A DNA stretch of 64,000 bases from Mycobacterium sp. WUMAC-067 (GTDB lineage Bacteria; Actinomycetota; Actinomycetes; Mycobacteriales; Mycobacteriaceae): assembly GCF_020217485.1 (NCBI RefSeq), contig NZ_JAEKMI010000007.1, positions 62,001 to 126,000 on the forward strand, read 5' to 3'. The notes under the pieces are model-generated. The model saw only the letters and a program-made list of their open reading frames with translations, ran no database searches and was not told the DNA's origin. Shown piece by piece: positions 1 through 7,506 of this stretch. Position numbers and translations under genes: made by a program. Every line of letters starts with the position of its first letter. Position 1 is the stretch's first letter.

Positions 1-228
1 GCTGCCAACAAGGAGGCGTGGGCGAAGCTGTCGGTGAGCCCGACACCCATGTTGGTCGCCTTCAGTGACAGCGACCCCATCACCGGGCCGATGGCCGCGA
101 TCTTCCAGCGCGAGATGCGCGGCGCGCAGGGGATCGACCATCCGGTGATCCGCGGCGCCGGGCACTTTCTGCAGGAGGACGCCGGCGAAGAACTGGCCGG
201 CCACATCGTGGCGTTCCTGCGCCGCTGA
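1..228 (+). CDS. alpha/beta hydrolase, C-terminal part (haloalkane dehalogenase-like)
   Basis: The reading frame is open from base 1 to a TGA at 226-228, so only the last 75 residues are present. They show the usual end of an alpha/beta hydrolase: a beta strand leading to an acid (LVAFSDSDPITGP) and then the catalytic histidine in GAGHFLQED. This ending is typical of haloalkane dehalogenase and epoxide hydrolase-like enzymes. The nucleophile region lies outside the window, so the substrate class is open. The stop codon is followed at once by the ATG of the P450 gene (TGAATG), which suggests one operon with coupled translation. Confidence 0.75.
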   Translation, partial: AANKEAWAKLSVSPTPMLVAFSDSDPITGPMAAIFQREMRGAQGIDHPVIRGAGHFLQEDAGEELAGHIVAFLRR

Positions 229-1509
229 ATGGGCCGCGGCGCGGCGGATCCGGCTGCGGGCACAATGTTCAGGGTGACGACCGCGCCTACCGAAGCCACC
301 GAATCCCAAGGGCTATTGCTGCAGTTGTTGGACCCCGCCAACCGGGCCGACCCGTATCGGCTGTGCGCGCAGTTTCGCGACCGCGGACCGTTGCAGTTGC
401 CCGACGCCAACCTGGCCGTCTTCCTGAGCTACCGCGACTGCGACGAGGTGTTGCGGCACCCGTCGTCGAGCAGCGGGAACGCGAACTCGACGGTCGCGAA
501 GCAGCAGGCCGAGGCCGGCGCGGCGCCGCCCAGGCAAGGACCGCCGGGGTTCTTGTTCCTCGACCCGCCCGACCACACCCGGTTGCGGAAGCTGGTCAGC
601 AAGGCGTTCGCGCCGAGGGTGGTCAGCGCGCTGCAACCCGACATCCGCTCGCTGGTCGACGGATTGCTCGACCGGGTCGCCGAGAAGGGACAGTTTGAAG
701 TCGTCGAGGATTTCGCCTATCCGCTGCCGGTCGCGGTGATCTGCCGGCTGCTCGGCGTGCCCCTCGAGGACGAGCCGCAGTTCAGCCGCGCGTCGGCGTT
801 GCTGGCCCAGGCGCTGGATCCGTTTTCGACGATCACCGGTGTGCCGCCGGAAGTCGCCAATGAGCGACAAGAGGCCGGTACGTGGCTGCGTGAATACTTC
901 CACGGGCTGATTGATCAGCGCCGTTCACGACCCGGCGACGACCTGCTGTCGGGGTTGATCGCCGTGGAGGAGTCGGGGGATCAACTGACCGAGGAAGAGA
1001 TCGTCTCCACCTGCAATCTGCTGCTCATCGCCGGACACGAGACCACGGTGAACCTCATCGGGAACGCCGTGTTGGCCATGTTGCGCAATGCCGGTCAGTG
1101 GGCGGCCCTGGGCGCCGACGCCGACCGAGCGCCGGCGATCGTGGAAGAGACCCTGCGCTACGACCCGCCCGTACAGCTGGCTGGTCGAATTGCGCTCGCC
1201 GACATGGTGATTGGGGGCATCGAGGTGCCCGCGGGTGATGTCATGATGCTGCTGCTCGCCGGGGCCAACCGTGATCCCGCCGAATACGACCGCCCCGACG
1301 TGTTCGACCCGGATCGGAAAAACTTGCGGCACTTGGGATTTGGCCGCGGGGCGCATTACTGCCTGGGTGCGCCGCTGGCCCGGCTGGAGGCCGGCGTGGC
1401 CCTGGCGGCGGTGACCGCTCGTTTCCCGAACGCGCGGTTGGACGGCGAGCCGCAGTACAAGACCAACGTCACGCTGCGCGGACTGTCGGAGCTCGTGCTC
1501 GCGATCTGA
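229..1509 (+). CDS. cytochrome P450
   Basis: A 426-residue soluble bacterial P450. The I-helix oxygen-activation motif AGHETT, the K-helix EETLR and the haem-binding loop FGRGAHYCLG, with the thiolate cysteine near residue 378, are all present. Like other actinobacterial class I P450s it should need a separate ferredoxin and reductase; neither is encoded nearby. The chosen start directly follows the upstream hydrolase stop. An ATG 12 codons later (position 265) is an equally good start, and neither has a clear ribosome binding site. Substrate is unknown; coupling to a dehalogenase-like hydrolase hints at catabolism or lipid modification. Subfamily not assigned. Confidence 0.92.
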   Translation: MGRGAADPAAGTMFRVTTAPTEATESQGLLLQLLDPANRADPYRLCAQFRDRGPLQLPDANLAVFLSYRDCDEVLRHPSSSSGNANSTVAKQQAEAGAAPPRQGPPGFLFLDPPDHTRLRKLVSKAFAPRVVSALQPDIRSLVDGLLDRVAEKGQFEVVEDFAYPLPVAVICRLLGVPLEDEPQFSRASALLAQALDPFSTITGVPPEVANERQEAGTWLREYFHGLIDQRRSRPGDDLLSGLIAVEESGDQLTEEEIVSTCNLLLIAGHETTVNLIGNAVLAMLRNAGQWAALGADADRAPAIVEETLRYDPPVQLAGRIALADMVIGGIEVPAGDVMMLLLAGANRDPAEYDRPDVFDPDRKNLRHLGFGRGAHYCLGAPLARLEAGVALAAVTARFPNARLDGEPQYKTNVTLRGLSELVLAI

Positions 1510-1535
1510 TCAGCGGTGCTTCGTCTGATCAGCGG
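1507..1535. repeat. paired TGATCAGCGG motifs at convergent gene ends
   Basis: Two copies 19 bases apart (1507-1516, 1526-1535), each supplying the TGA of one of the two converging genes: the P450 on plus and the hypothetical on minus. The centre TGATCA is palindromic and reads TGA on both strands. Similar pairs or single copies end other genes in this window (29578, 29594, 34023, 56882). Confidence 0.5.
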
Positions 1536-1894
1536 TCCCATGGCGGGCTTTCGTCCATCTTCTTGTAGTACTTGGCCAGGTGGCTCTTGATCCGATCGAC
1601 GTCGGAGTCGGGCACGTCGATCCCGCCGCGCGCGCCGTCCATGATCGCGCCGGCCGCCATCACCCCGCGCGGCACCGCCTTGAGCGAGCCGCCGATCACA
1701 TCGGCGATCAGCAGCTTGTACCCGGTGAAGTTGTCCTTTTTGTCGCCGTCGTACCAGACGTGGGCATCGCGGTACTTCTGGTTCGGGCCGTCCTCGGCGC
1801 CGGCCCACTTGCGGACCCGCTTCTCGGCGGCGGCGCCGTCCCATTCCCGGCCGCGATCGGCCAATGGCAGATCTTGAAAGGCTGTGACTGACAT
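1529..1894 (-). CDS. conserved hypothetical protein, 121 residues
   Basis: A small soluble, charged protein with no signal peptide or membrane segment. It contains a KWAGAEDGPN stretch, an aromatic HVWYDGDKKDNF segment and a lysine/tyrosine-rich end (KSHLAKYYKKM). It converges on the P450 gene and ends within a TGATCA palindrome, as that gene does. I do not recognise a characterised family. Its codon use matches its neighbours, so it is probably a real gene. Function unknown. Confidence 0.7.
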   Translation of the reverse strand: MSVTAFQDLPLADRGREWDGAAAEKRVRKWAGAEDGPNQKYRDAHVWYDGDKKDNFTGYKLLIADVIGGSLKAVPRGVMAAGAIMDGARGGIDVPDSDVDRIKSHLAKYYKKMDESPPWDR

Positions 1895-2053
1895 ACCGGC
1901 CGCGTGCCCGGTTCGGTGGGGCGCTAAACGCCCGTTTTCGAGTTATCCACAGTTGGAAGTTCCTCCACAGGTTGGCTTTTGGCCTGAGCTTTGTGTCGGC
2001 GGCGTCGTTTTGGGCGGTCGGGATTTGTCGTACCTGGTTGCGATGATGTCGTC

Positions 2054-3358
2054 ATGTTGTCGATCGCATCCGCTGACGCCGTGGTGGTCACTGCGAGTGA
2101 CCGCCTTGAGGTGTTGTTCGAGGAGTTGGCGGAGTTGAGCGGTCAGCGCAATGCGATTGATGGGCGCATTGTGGAGATCGTGGCCGAGATCGATCGTGAC
2201 CAATTGTGTGGGGTGACCGGGGCGCGGTCGGTGCCGGCGTTGGTGGCCTGGAAGCTGGGCTGCTCGTCGGCAAACGCGCACACGCTCAGCGCCATCGCGG
2301 GCCGGCTGCGGGAGTTTCCGCGCTGTGTTCAGGGTCTGCGGGAGGGTCGGTTGTCGGCCGATCAGGTCGGGGTGATCGCCGCACGCGCCGGGCAGGGATC
2401 TGATGAGCATTACGCGCAGCTGGCCGCGGTCGCCACGGTCGGTCAGCTACGCACCGCGGTCAAGCTGGAACCGCGACCCGAACCCGAACCTCGGTCCGAG
2501 TCCGAGTCCGAGACCGAGTCCGAGTCCGAGTCCGAACCACGGCCCGCCCCCGAGCGCGAGCGTTCGATCACCTCAACTAGCACGGAGTGGGGCGCCTGTT
2601 ATCGGATCACCCTTGGCCACTTGGATGCCGCGAAGTTCGACGCCGCGTTGGCCTCGCATCGTGAGGCGCTGATCGCCGAGTGGAAACACGACCACGGTGA
2701 GGGCGGGGGCGGTTCGGATCAGCGGCCGCCGTTGCCGAGCACCGTCGAGGCGTTAATGCGGCTGGTGGAGGCGGGCTGGGACGCCGAGACGGCCCGCCGC
2801 CCCCATGGGCAGCACACCACCGTGGTGGCCCACCTCGACGTCGGGCGGCGCGCGGCGGCCCTGCATTTGGGTCCGCTGCTGTCCGACGCCGAACGCCGCT
2901 ACCTGACCTGTGATGCCACCTGTGAAGTCTGGTTTGAACGTGAGGGGCGGGTTATCGGTGCCGGGCGGGCGACGCGGGTGATCAACCGGCGGCTTCGCCG
3001 CGCGCTGGAATACCGCGACCGCACGTGCGCGGTGCCTGGCTGTGGGGCCACCCGGGGCCTGCACGCCCATCACATCTGGCACTGGGAAGACGGAGGCCCC
3101 ACCGAGTTGGCCAACCTGGTGCTGGTCTGCCCGTACCATCACCGGTTGCATCATCGGGGTGTTATCACCATCACCGGACCCGCCGACGCCCTCACCGTGA
3201 CCGACGACACCGGCCGAATCCTGAGCCCGGGATCACTGGCGCGCCCACCCACCGGGCCCCCACCCGCAGTGCCACCGTATCCGGGACCGACCGGCGAGCG
3301 CGCCGACTGGTGGTGGTATGACCCCTTCCAACCCCAACCACCACCGACAAACAACTAG
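2054..3358 (+). CDS. 13E12-family DUF222 / HNH endonuclease-domain protein
   Basis: A 434-residue protein. The N-terminal half is the helical DUF222 region shared by the mycobacterial REP13E12 family. It is followed by an acidic Glu-Ser/Glu-Pro linker (about residues 140-165) and a C-terminal HNH nuclease domain with zinc-type cysteines (CAVPGC) and the active-site run HAHHIWHWEDGG...CPYHHRLHH. The ATG at 2054 was preferred over an upstream TTG at 1991 because the DUF222 region begins there. Members occur in many copies per genome, and in M. tuberculosis some mark phage attachment sites; DNA cleavage has rarely been shown. No phage genes are seen beside this copy. Confidence 0.88.
   Translation: MLSIASADAVVVTASDRLEVLFEELAELSGQRNAIDGRIVEIVAEIDRDQLCGVTGARSVPALVAWKLGCSSANAHTLSAIAGRLREFPRCVQGLREGRLSADQVGVIAARAGQGSDEHYAQLAAVATVGQLRTAVKLEPRPEPEPRSESESETESESESEPRPAPERERSITSTSTEWGACYRITLGHLDAAKFDAALASHREALIAEWKHDHGEGGGGSDQRPPLPSTVEALMRLVEAGWDAETARRPHGQHTTVVAHLDVGRRAAALHLGPLLSDAERRYLTCDATCEVWFEREGRVIGAGRATRVINRRLRRALEYRDRTCAVPGCGATRGLHAHHIWHWEDGGPTELANLVLVCPYHHRLHHRGVITITGPADALTVTDDTGRILSPGSLARPPTGPPPAVPPYPGPTGERADWWWYDPFQPQPPPTNN
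2494..2538 (+). repeat. hexanucleotide tandem repeat (GAGTCC-type) inside the HNH gene
   Basis: About seven 6-bp units close to GTCCGA run in frame and encode an alternating Glu-Ser stretch. They follow a shorter run of CCCGAA units that encodes Glu-Pro. A gain or loss of a unit keeps the frame, so the linker between the DUF222 and HNH domains could vary in length between strains. Confidence 0.8.
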
Positions 3359-3374
3359 CTAGCGGGATCAATCC

Positions 3375-3650
3375 TCAAACGGCTTGGGGCATCAACCGAT
3401 TCGTTTCGCGACCCACGCCGACGCGCGCACCAACGCGAATCAAGCCGGGTGTTTGGACAGGATCACCGAATTGGCATGGAGCATTAACCACGCCCTTGGA
3501 CAAGGCCACCATCGGCATATCGGCAATGTCCGCCAAGCCTGAGGGCCGTGCTCGAGCGAAGAGTTCTTTGCCGAGTCGATTGCCTACCGCCGCAAACACC
3601 ATCGGCAACGCAGGCGCCGGGCTACGAGTGAATGTGTCATTTTGTGCCAT
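3375..3650 (-). CDS. doubtful small hypothetical protein, 91 residues
   Basis: An open frame on the minus strand, divergent from the DUF2834 gene with about 30 bases between starts. It opens MAQNDTFTRSPAP and has no membrane segment or family I recognise. The base composition of 3360-4140 is less GC-rich than the rest of the window, and the third codon positions here do not show a strong mycobacterial bias. The ribosome binding site is weak. It may be a real orphan gene or chance; it is listed because it would otherwise leave a 320-base gap after the HNH gene. Confidence 0.25.
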   Translation of the reverse strand: MAQNDTFTRSPAPALPMVFAAVGNRLGKELFARARPSGLADIADMPMVALSKGVVNAPCQFGDPVQTPGLIRVGARVGVGRETNRLMPQAV

Positions 3651-3679
3651 CGCTCGTTTGGTTCGTTCTACCTTGAGGC

Positions 3680-4141
3680 ATGACAACAGCCGACCGAGCG
3701 GACCAAGCATCATCGGTCCCTACGTCCCGCAAAGTTCTTTGCATCGTCTACGGCGCTATCACAGTCGCCGCGCTCATCGCGACGTGGAGCCAAACAGTCA
3801 CGTACGTTCACAGCCCGACCGACTTCTTCGTCAATTTCTGGCGCGACACCAAAACGACTGCGGCCTCGCGCAATATCACAGCCGACGCCCTGATGCTGGC
3901 CCTAAGTGCCGTCACTCTCATGGTGACCGAAGCCAGGAAATACAATCTGCGATTCGTCTGGCTGTACATTGTCGGATCGTTCTTCATCGCCGTCAGCGTG
4001 ATGTTCCCGCTTTTCCTGATCGCCCGCGAATTGCGCCAGCGCACAGCCGACGTGCCACGCCTTCGCAGGACAGACACAATTCTGCTCGCGGTGGTCGCCG
4101 TCTTGACCCTGGCCCTGACTATCAGGATCGATATGGGGTGA
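3680..4141 (+). CDS. DUF2834 family membrane protein
   Basis: A 153-residue protein with about four predicted membrane helices. It shows the DUF2834 pattern: a first helix, then a TYVHSPTDFFVNFWRDT segment with the conserved aromatic residues, a second helix ending in EARKYNLRF, and a third carrying the signature PLFLIARE. A final helix lies near the C-terminus. The function of DUF2834 is unknown. It stands alone, and its codon use is less GC-biased than that of flanking genes, which may indicate acquisition. Confidence 0.8.
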   Translation: MTTADRADQASSVPTSRKVLCIVYGAITVAALIATWSQTVTYVHSPTDFFVNFWRDTKTTAASRNITADALMLALSAVTLMVTEARKYNLRFVWLYIVGSFFIAVSVMFPLFLIARELRQRTADVPRLRRTDTILLAVVAVLTLALTIRIDMG

Positions 4142-4365
4142 CCACTTAACGCGACCTCTCACTTGTGCGACTGACAGTGGTCTGACGGCACCGCAGTGTG
4201 GACCTGACCCCGCTAACTGACGTTGAACAGCTGTTCGGGCGCTTGTCTCTTGTGTCCGAAAGTATGCCTGGCGGAGGCGAAATAGTCAGTGCTGCAAGAC
4301 GTTTCAGATCCGCCGGACATCGCGGGTCGTGATGGCCGCAGCGTCACGGAAGGGGCCCCTCGCTT
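4142..4365. other. non-coding stretch between DUF2834 gene and ligC
   Basis: No convincing gene on either strand. GGCGGA near 4269 and TCCGCC near 4309 form a short inverted repeat, and an AGGGGCCCCT palindrome followed by a short T run lies at about 4350-4366, where the minus-strand ligC ends. A run reading GTGTGGACCTGACCCC at about 4197 resembles ends of some mycobacterial insertion sequences, but I cannot support a named element. Confidence 0.35.
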
Positions 4366-5433
4366 TTAGCCCGAGCCGAGGCCCGGCACGATCTCGCCCA
4401 GGCTGAACGTCACCGGCTGTTCCAGCTGTTCGTAGGTACAGGACCGCGGGTCGCGGTCCGGACGCCACCGATTGAACTGCGCGGTATGACGAAACCGCCT
4501 GCCCTCCATGTGGTCGTAGCGGACCTCGACCACGCGCTCGGGCCGCAGCGGCACGAACGAGAGATCCTTGCCGGCGTTCCACCGTGAGTACTCGTTCTTT
4601 CGGGGCGTCCGCTCGCCGGCTTCGTGGGCGGCCCAGTTCCATGGATGGTCCTCGAAGTCGGTGACAAGCGGCTGTAGTTCGCCGAACAGCCGGCGCCGCT
4701 CGGCCATCGGGAAGGCGCCGATCACGCCGACCGACGCGAGCTGGCCGTCGTCCTGGTAGAGGCCCAGCAGCAGCGACCCGATCGCGTCCGCGCCGGACTT
4801 GTGCACCCGGTAGCCGGCGACCACACAGTCCGCGGTCCGTTCGTGCTTGACCTTGAACATGACCCGCTTGTCCGGCTGGTAGGTGACGTCCAGCGGCTTG
4901 GCGATCACGCCATCGAGGCCGGCGCCCTCGAATTCGTCGAACCATCGCTGCGCGGTGCCCAGGTCGGTCGTCGCCGGCGTGACGTGGATCGAGGGCCCCG
5001 AGCCCACGGCGTCGACGAGGGCGGCGCGCCGCTCGCTGAACGGCCGTCGGGTGTAGTCGTCGTCGCCCAGGGCCAGCAGGTCGAACGCGATGAACGACGC
5101 GGGCGTCGCCTCGGCGAGCATCCGCACCCGCGAGTCGGCCGGGTGGATGCGTTGTTGCAGCGCCTCGAAGTCCAGGCCGTGGTCGGTGGCGATGACGATC
5201 TCCCCGTCGATCACGCAGCGCCCCGGCAGCTCGGCCTTGACCGCGGCCACCAACTCGGGGAAGTAGCGGGTCATCGGCCGCTCGTTGCGACTGCCCAGCT
5301 CGACGTCATCGCCGTCGCGGAAACAAATCGACCTGAATCCGTCCCACTTGGGCTCATACGACGCGTCGGGCGGAATCGAGCGAACGGACTTGGCGAGCAT
5401 CGGCGACACCGGCGGCATGACGGGGAGGTCCAT
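4366..5433 (-). CDS. ligC: ATP-dependent DNA ligase C
   Basis: A 355-residue ATP-dependent ligase, close in size to mycobacterial LigC. Motif I is YEPKWDGFR with the adenylated lysine at residue 29. Further nucleotidyltransferase motifs follow (CVIDGEIVI, FIAFDLLAL, DGVIAKPLD, MFKVKH), then an OB-fold C-terminal domain. LigC enzymes seal nicks and act with the stand-alone LigD-like polymerase in a base-excision-type repair route and as a minor back-up in end joining. The PrimPol-type gene lies divergently 26 bases away, the arrangement of M. tuberculosis Rv3731/Rv3730c, so the two probably share a control region. Confidence 0.95.
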   Translation of the reverse strand: MDLPVMPPVSPMLAKSVRSIPPDASYEPKWDGFRSICFRDGDDVELGSRNERPMTRYFPELVAAVKAELPGRCVIDGEIVIATDHGLDFEALQQRIHPADSRVRMLAEATPASFIAFDLLALGDDDYTRRPFSERRAALVDAVGSGPSIHVTPATTDLGTAQRWFDEFEGAGLDGVIAKPLDVTYQPDKRVMFKVKHERTADCVVAGYRVHKSGADAIGSLLLGLYQDDGQLASVGVIGAFPMAERRRLFGELQPLVTDFEDHPWNWAAHEAGERTPRKNEYSRWNAGKDLSFVPLRPERVVEVRYDHMEGRRFRHTAQFNRWRPDRDPRSCTYEQLEQPVTFSLGEIVPGLGSG

Positions 5434-5459
5434 AGCCTGATTGTGCTGGAATCGTTGGT

Positions 5460-6491
5460 ATGGCTGCTGCAGAAGAGGTCGACGTCGACGGTGTCGCGGT
5501 CCGCCTGACCAACCCCGACAAGGTGTATTTCCCCAAACTGGGGTCCAAAGGCACCAAGCGGCACCTGGTTGACTACTACCGCGCCGTCGCGGGCGGACCG
5601 ATGCTCGACACGCTGCGCGATCGCCCCAGCCACCTGCAGCGATTCCCGGACGGCATCGACGGTGAGGAGATCTACCAAAAGCGGATCCCCCAGCGCCACC
5701 CCGACTACCTGCAGACCTGCCGGGTGACCTTCCCGTCGGGGCGGACCGCCGACGCGCTGAAGGTCACCCATCCCGCGGCGATCGTCTGGGCGGCGCAGAT
5801 GGGCACGATCACCTTGCACCCCTGGCAGGTCCGTTGCCCGGACACCGACCACCCCGACGAGCTGCGCATCGATCTGGATCCGCAGCCCGGCGTCGCGTTC
5901 GAACAGGCGCGCACCGTCGCGGTCGGCGTGTTGCGGCCGCTGCTCGACGAGCTCGGCCTGGTGGGTTACCCGAAGACGTCCGGGGGCCGGGGCATCCACG
6001 TCTTCCTGCGGATCACCACCGACTGGGATTTCATCGAAGTGCGCCGCGCGGGCATCGCGCTGGCCCGCGAAGTGGAGCGCCGCGCGCCCGACGCCGTCAC
6101 CACGGCGTGGTGGAAGGAAGAACGGGGCGAGCGCATCTTCGTCGACTTCAACCAGAACGCCCGGGACCGCACCATGGCGTCGGCGTATTCGGTGCGGCGC
6201 ACGCCGATCGCGACGGTGTCGATGCCGCTGACATGGGACGAGCTCGCTGGCGCCGAGCCCGACGAGTACACCATGGCGACCGTCCCCGATCTGGTCGCGG
6301 GCCGGGAAGACCCTTGGGCCGCAATGGATGATGCGGCTCAGTCGATCGCAACGTTGCTGGAGATGGCCGAGGCAGACGAAGAGCGCGGCCTCGGCGACAT
6401 GCCGTATCCGCCGAACTACCCGAAGATGCCCGGAGAGCCCAAACGCGTTCAGCCAAGCCGGGATACGGATCGTAAAGGCGGGAAAAGGTAG
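5460..6491 (+). CDS. LigD-like polymerase / PrimPol (PolC, Rv3730c-like)
   Basis: A 343-residue single-domain archaeo-eukaryotic primase-type polymerase. The catalytic aspartates sit in RIDLDPQPG (Asp138, Asp140), followed by the primer-binding SGGRGIHV loop and the third acidic residue in FVDFNQN. Related enzymes add a few ribo- or deoxyribonucleotides at gaps and work with LigC. There is no ligase or nuclease domain, so it is not full-length LigD. The start is the ATG 26 bases from the divergent ligC start. The C-terminal tail is proline- and lysine-rich. Confidence 0.93.
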   Translation: MAAAEEVDVDGVAVRLTNPDKVYFPKLGSKGTKRHLVDYYRAVAGGPMLDTLRDRPSHLQRFPDGIDGEEIYQKRIPQRHPDYLQTCRVTFPSGRTADALKVTHPAAIVWAAQMGTITLHPWQVRCPDTDHPDELRIDLDPQPGVAFEQARTVAVGVLRPLLDELGLVGYPKTSGGRGIHVFLRITTDWDFIEVRRAGIALAREVERRAPDAVTTAWWKEERGERIFVDFNQNARDRTMASAYSVRRTPIATVSMPLTWDELAGAEPDEYTMATVPDLVAGREDPWAAMDDAAQSIATLLEMAEADEERGLGDMPYPPNYPKMPGEPKRVQPSRDTDRKGGKR

Positions 6492-7032
6492 ACCGAAATT
6501 CGTTAGGTGATGGGCCTCTGGGCCGCGATTGGCCCTCTCGCAGCGCTGAACCGCCAGCCCACGCGAGCGTTTCAACGGTAGCACCGGGAGGCGGCGGCTG
6601 GAAGTGATCCTCTTGTGCCGCAGCGGCTTAGGAGAAGCGGATTCACACCGCACGAATGCCCTCACCCGAGCTGCCAGGGTGTCGGGGCCGACCGCTTCAG
6701 CGCCGTTTCGCTGAGGCGATTAGCTTACCGCGAACGCGCATAAAGGGCAGCAAGAAATTCGCGAAGAGCGTGCGCACGGCCCGAAGGATGCGCACGCCGT
6801 CGCGGCGCTGAGGTGTCGGTCATGTTGGAAAGTGACCGGATCAGGGCCCAATGCGTACTGCTAAAGCGTTGGTGCCCAACCGCGTTCACGGCACACGACC
6901 GCGCTGGTGCTGTCACGGCGTCGTCCGATGCACGAGGGGATGTATCGGCTTCGGCCGTGCGAGGAACTGGCACCCAATGCCATTAACGGCGCATGGGTGC
7001 TGTCTTCGGGGTCCTGTTGGCTGCCGGCGAAC
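6492..7032. other. non-coding stretch downstream of the PrimPol gene
   Basis: About 540 bases with no gene I can support on either strand. A short hairpin (GGGCC-GCGATT-GGCCC) lies near 6519-6534 and could end the polymerase transcript. Two loosely similar segments around 6870 and 6970 share TGG(T/C)(G/A)CCCAA and GGTGCTGTC, which may be an old duplication. Base composition is lower in GC than the flanking genes. Confidence 0.4.
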
Positions 7033-7155
7033 CTACGGAGTGCAGGTCAGATTGGGTCCGCAGTCGATAGTCAGCGGGAATGTGCAGCCGGAGGCCGTGA
7101 TGGCGGTGAAGGTGAGGAGCAGGCCGAGAACGACCTTGTATTTCAAACCAGACAT
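7033..7155 (-). CDS. small lipoprotein, 40 residues
   Basis: A short minus-strand gene with the strongest ribosome binding site in its region: GGAAGGAG six bases before the ATG at 7155. The product begins MSGLKYKVVLGLLLTF, a basic start plus a hydrophobic helix, followed by the lipobox ITASGC. Cleavage before that cysteine would leave a 17-residue lipidated peptide, CTFPLTIDCGPNLTCTP, with three cysteines. An upstream in-frame start at 7215 is possible but has no ribosome binding site. I do not know a characterised homologue. It stands alone, and its upstream region holds an A/T-rich TAATATAAC that could be a -10 box. Confidence 0.72.
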   Translation of the reverse strand: MSGLKYKVVLGLLLTFTAITASGCTFPLTIDCGPNLTCTP

Positions 7156-7506
7156 AACAACTCCTTCCGTAGGAGAATTCTTACGCCCGAGGAGCGTTAT
7201 ATTACGTGAGTACAATGCGGAATGCCATGGGAACCAGCGAAATAACGTCGTTCTACGTCAACTGATTGAATTCTGCCGGCGCCGCGTCGTCCGCCGGGTT
7301 CGGGGGCCGGCGTTGCCCGGCGTCTCTGGAAATCCCTGGTGATGCCAAACGTATTCGGGGGAACAGGGATTCGGCGCGCCGGGCATTGCCAATCGCGACC
7401 GCATTTGTGCGAATCGGCAACACCGTGAAGGCGTTTCGGGTCAGTGGGGACGGGCGTAAGGTTCCAAATCTGGTCAACCCGATCGAGAAAAGTAAGCTCT
7501 GGTGCT
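7156..7506. other. intergenic control region between small lipoprotein and GH172-type gene
   Basis: About 350 bases separating two divergent secreted-protein genes. It should hold both promoters. Apart from the ribosome-site hairpin and A/T-rich patches near 7195-7215, no gene or strong repeat was seen. Confidence 0.4.
7161..7175 (-). promoter_or_regulatory. hairpin masking the ribosome binding site of the small lipoprotein
   Basis: On the minus strand the leader reads CTCCT-ACGGA-AGGAG just before the ATG. The two 5-base arms are exact complements, and the second arm is the Shine-Dalgarno sequence itself. Folded, the mRNA would hide the ribosome binding site. This is a sequence observation; whether the short stem is stable enough to regulate is inference. 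Confidence 0.5.

Noticed and set aside
4142..4365. Possible insertion-sequence remnant with GGACCTGACCCC
   Set aside because: Only a short resemblance, no transposase fragment and no second terminal repeat or target duplication.
5271..6665. A 464-codon minus-strand frame over the PrimPol gene
   Set aside because: The PrimPol frame on the plus strand has catalytic residues in order; this one has none.
6725..6973. An 82-codon minus-strand frame in the 6.5-7.0 kb gap
   Set aside because: No ribosome binding site, no recognisable composition or domain; treated as non-coding.
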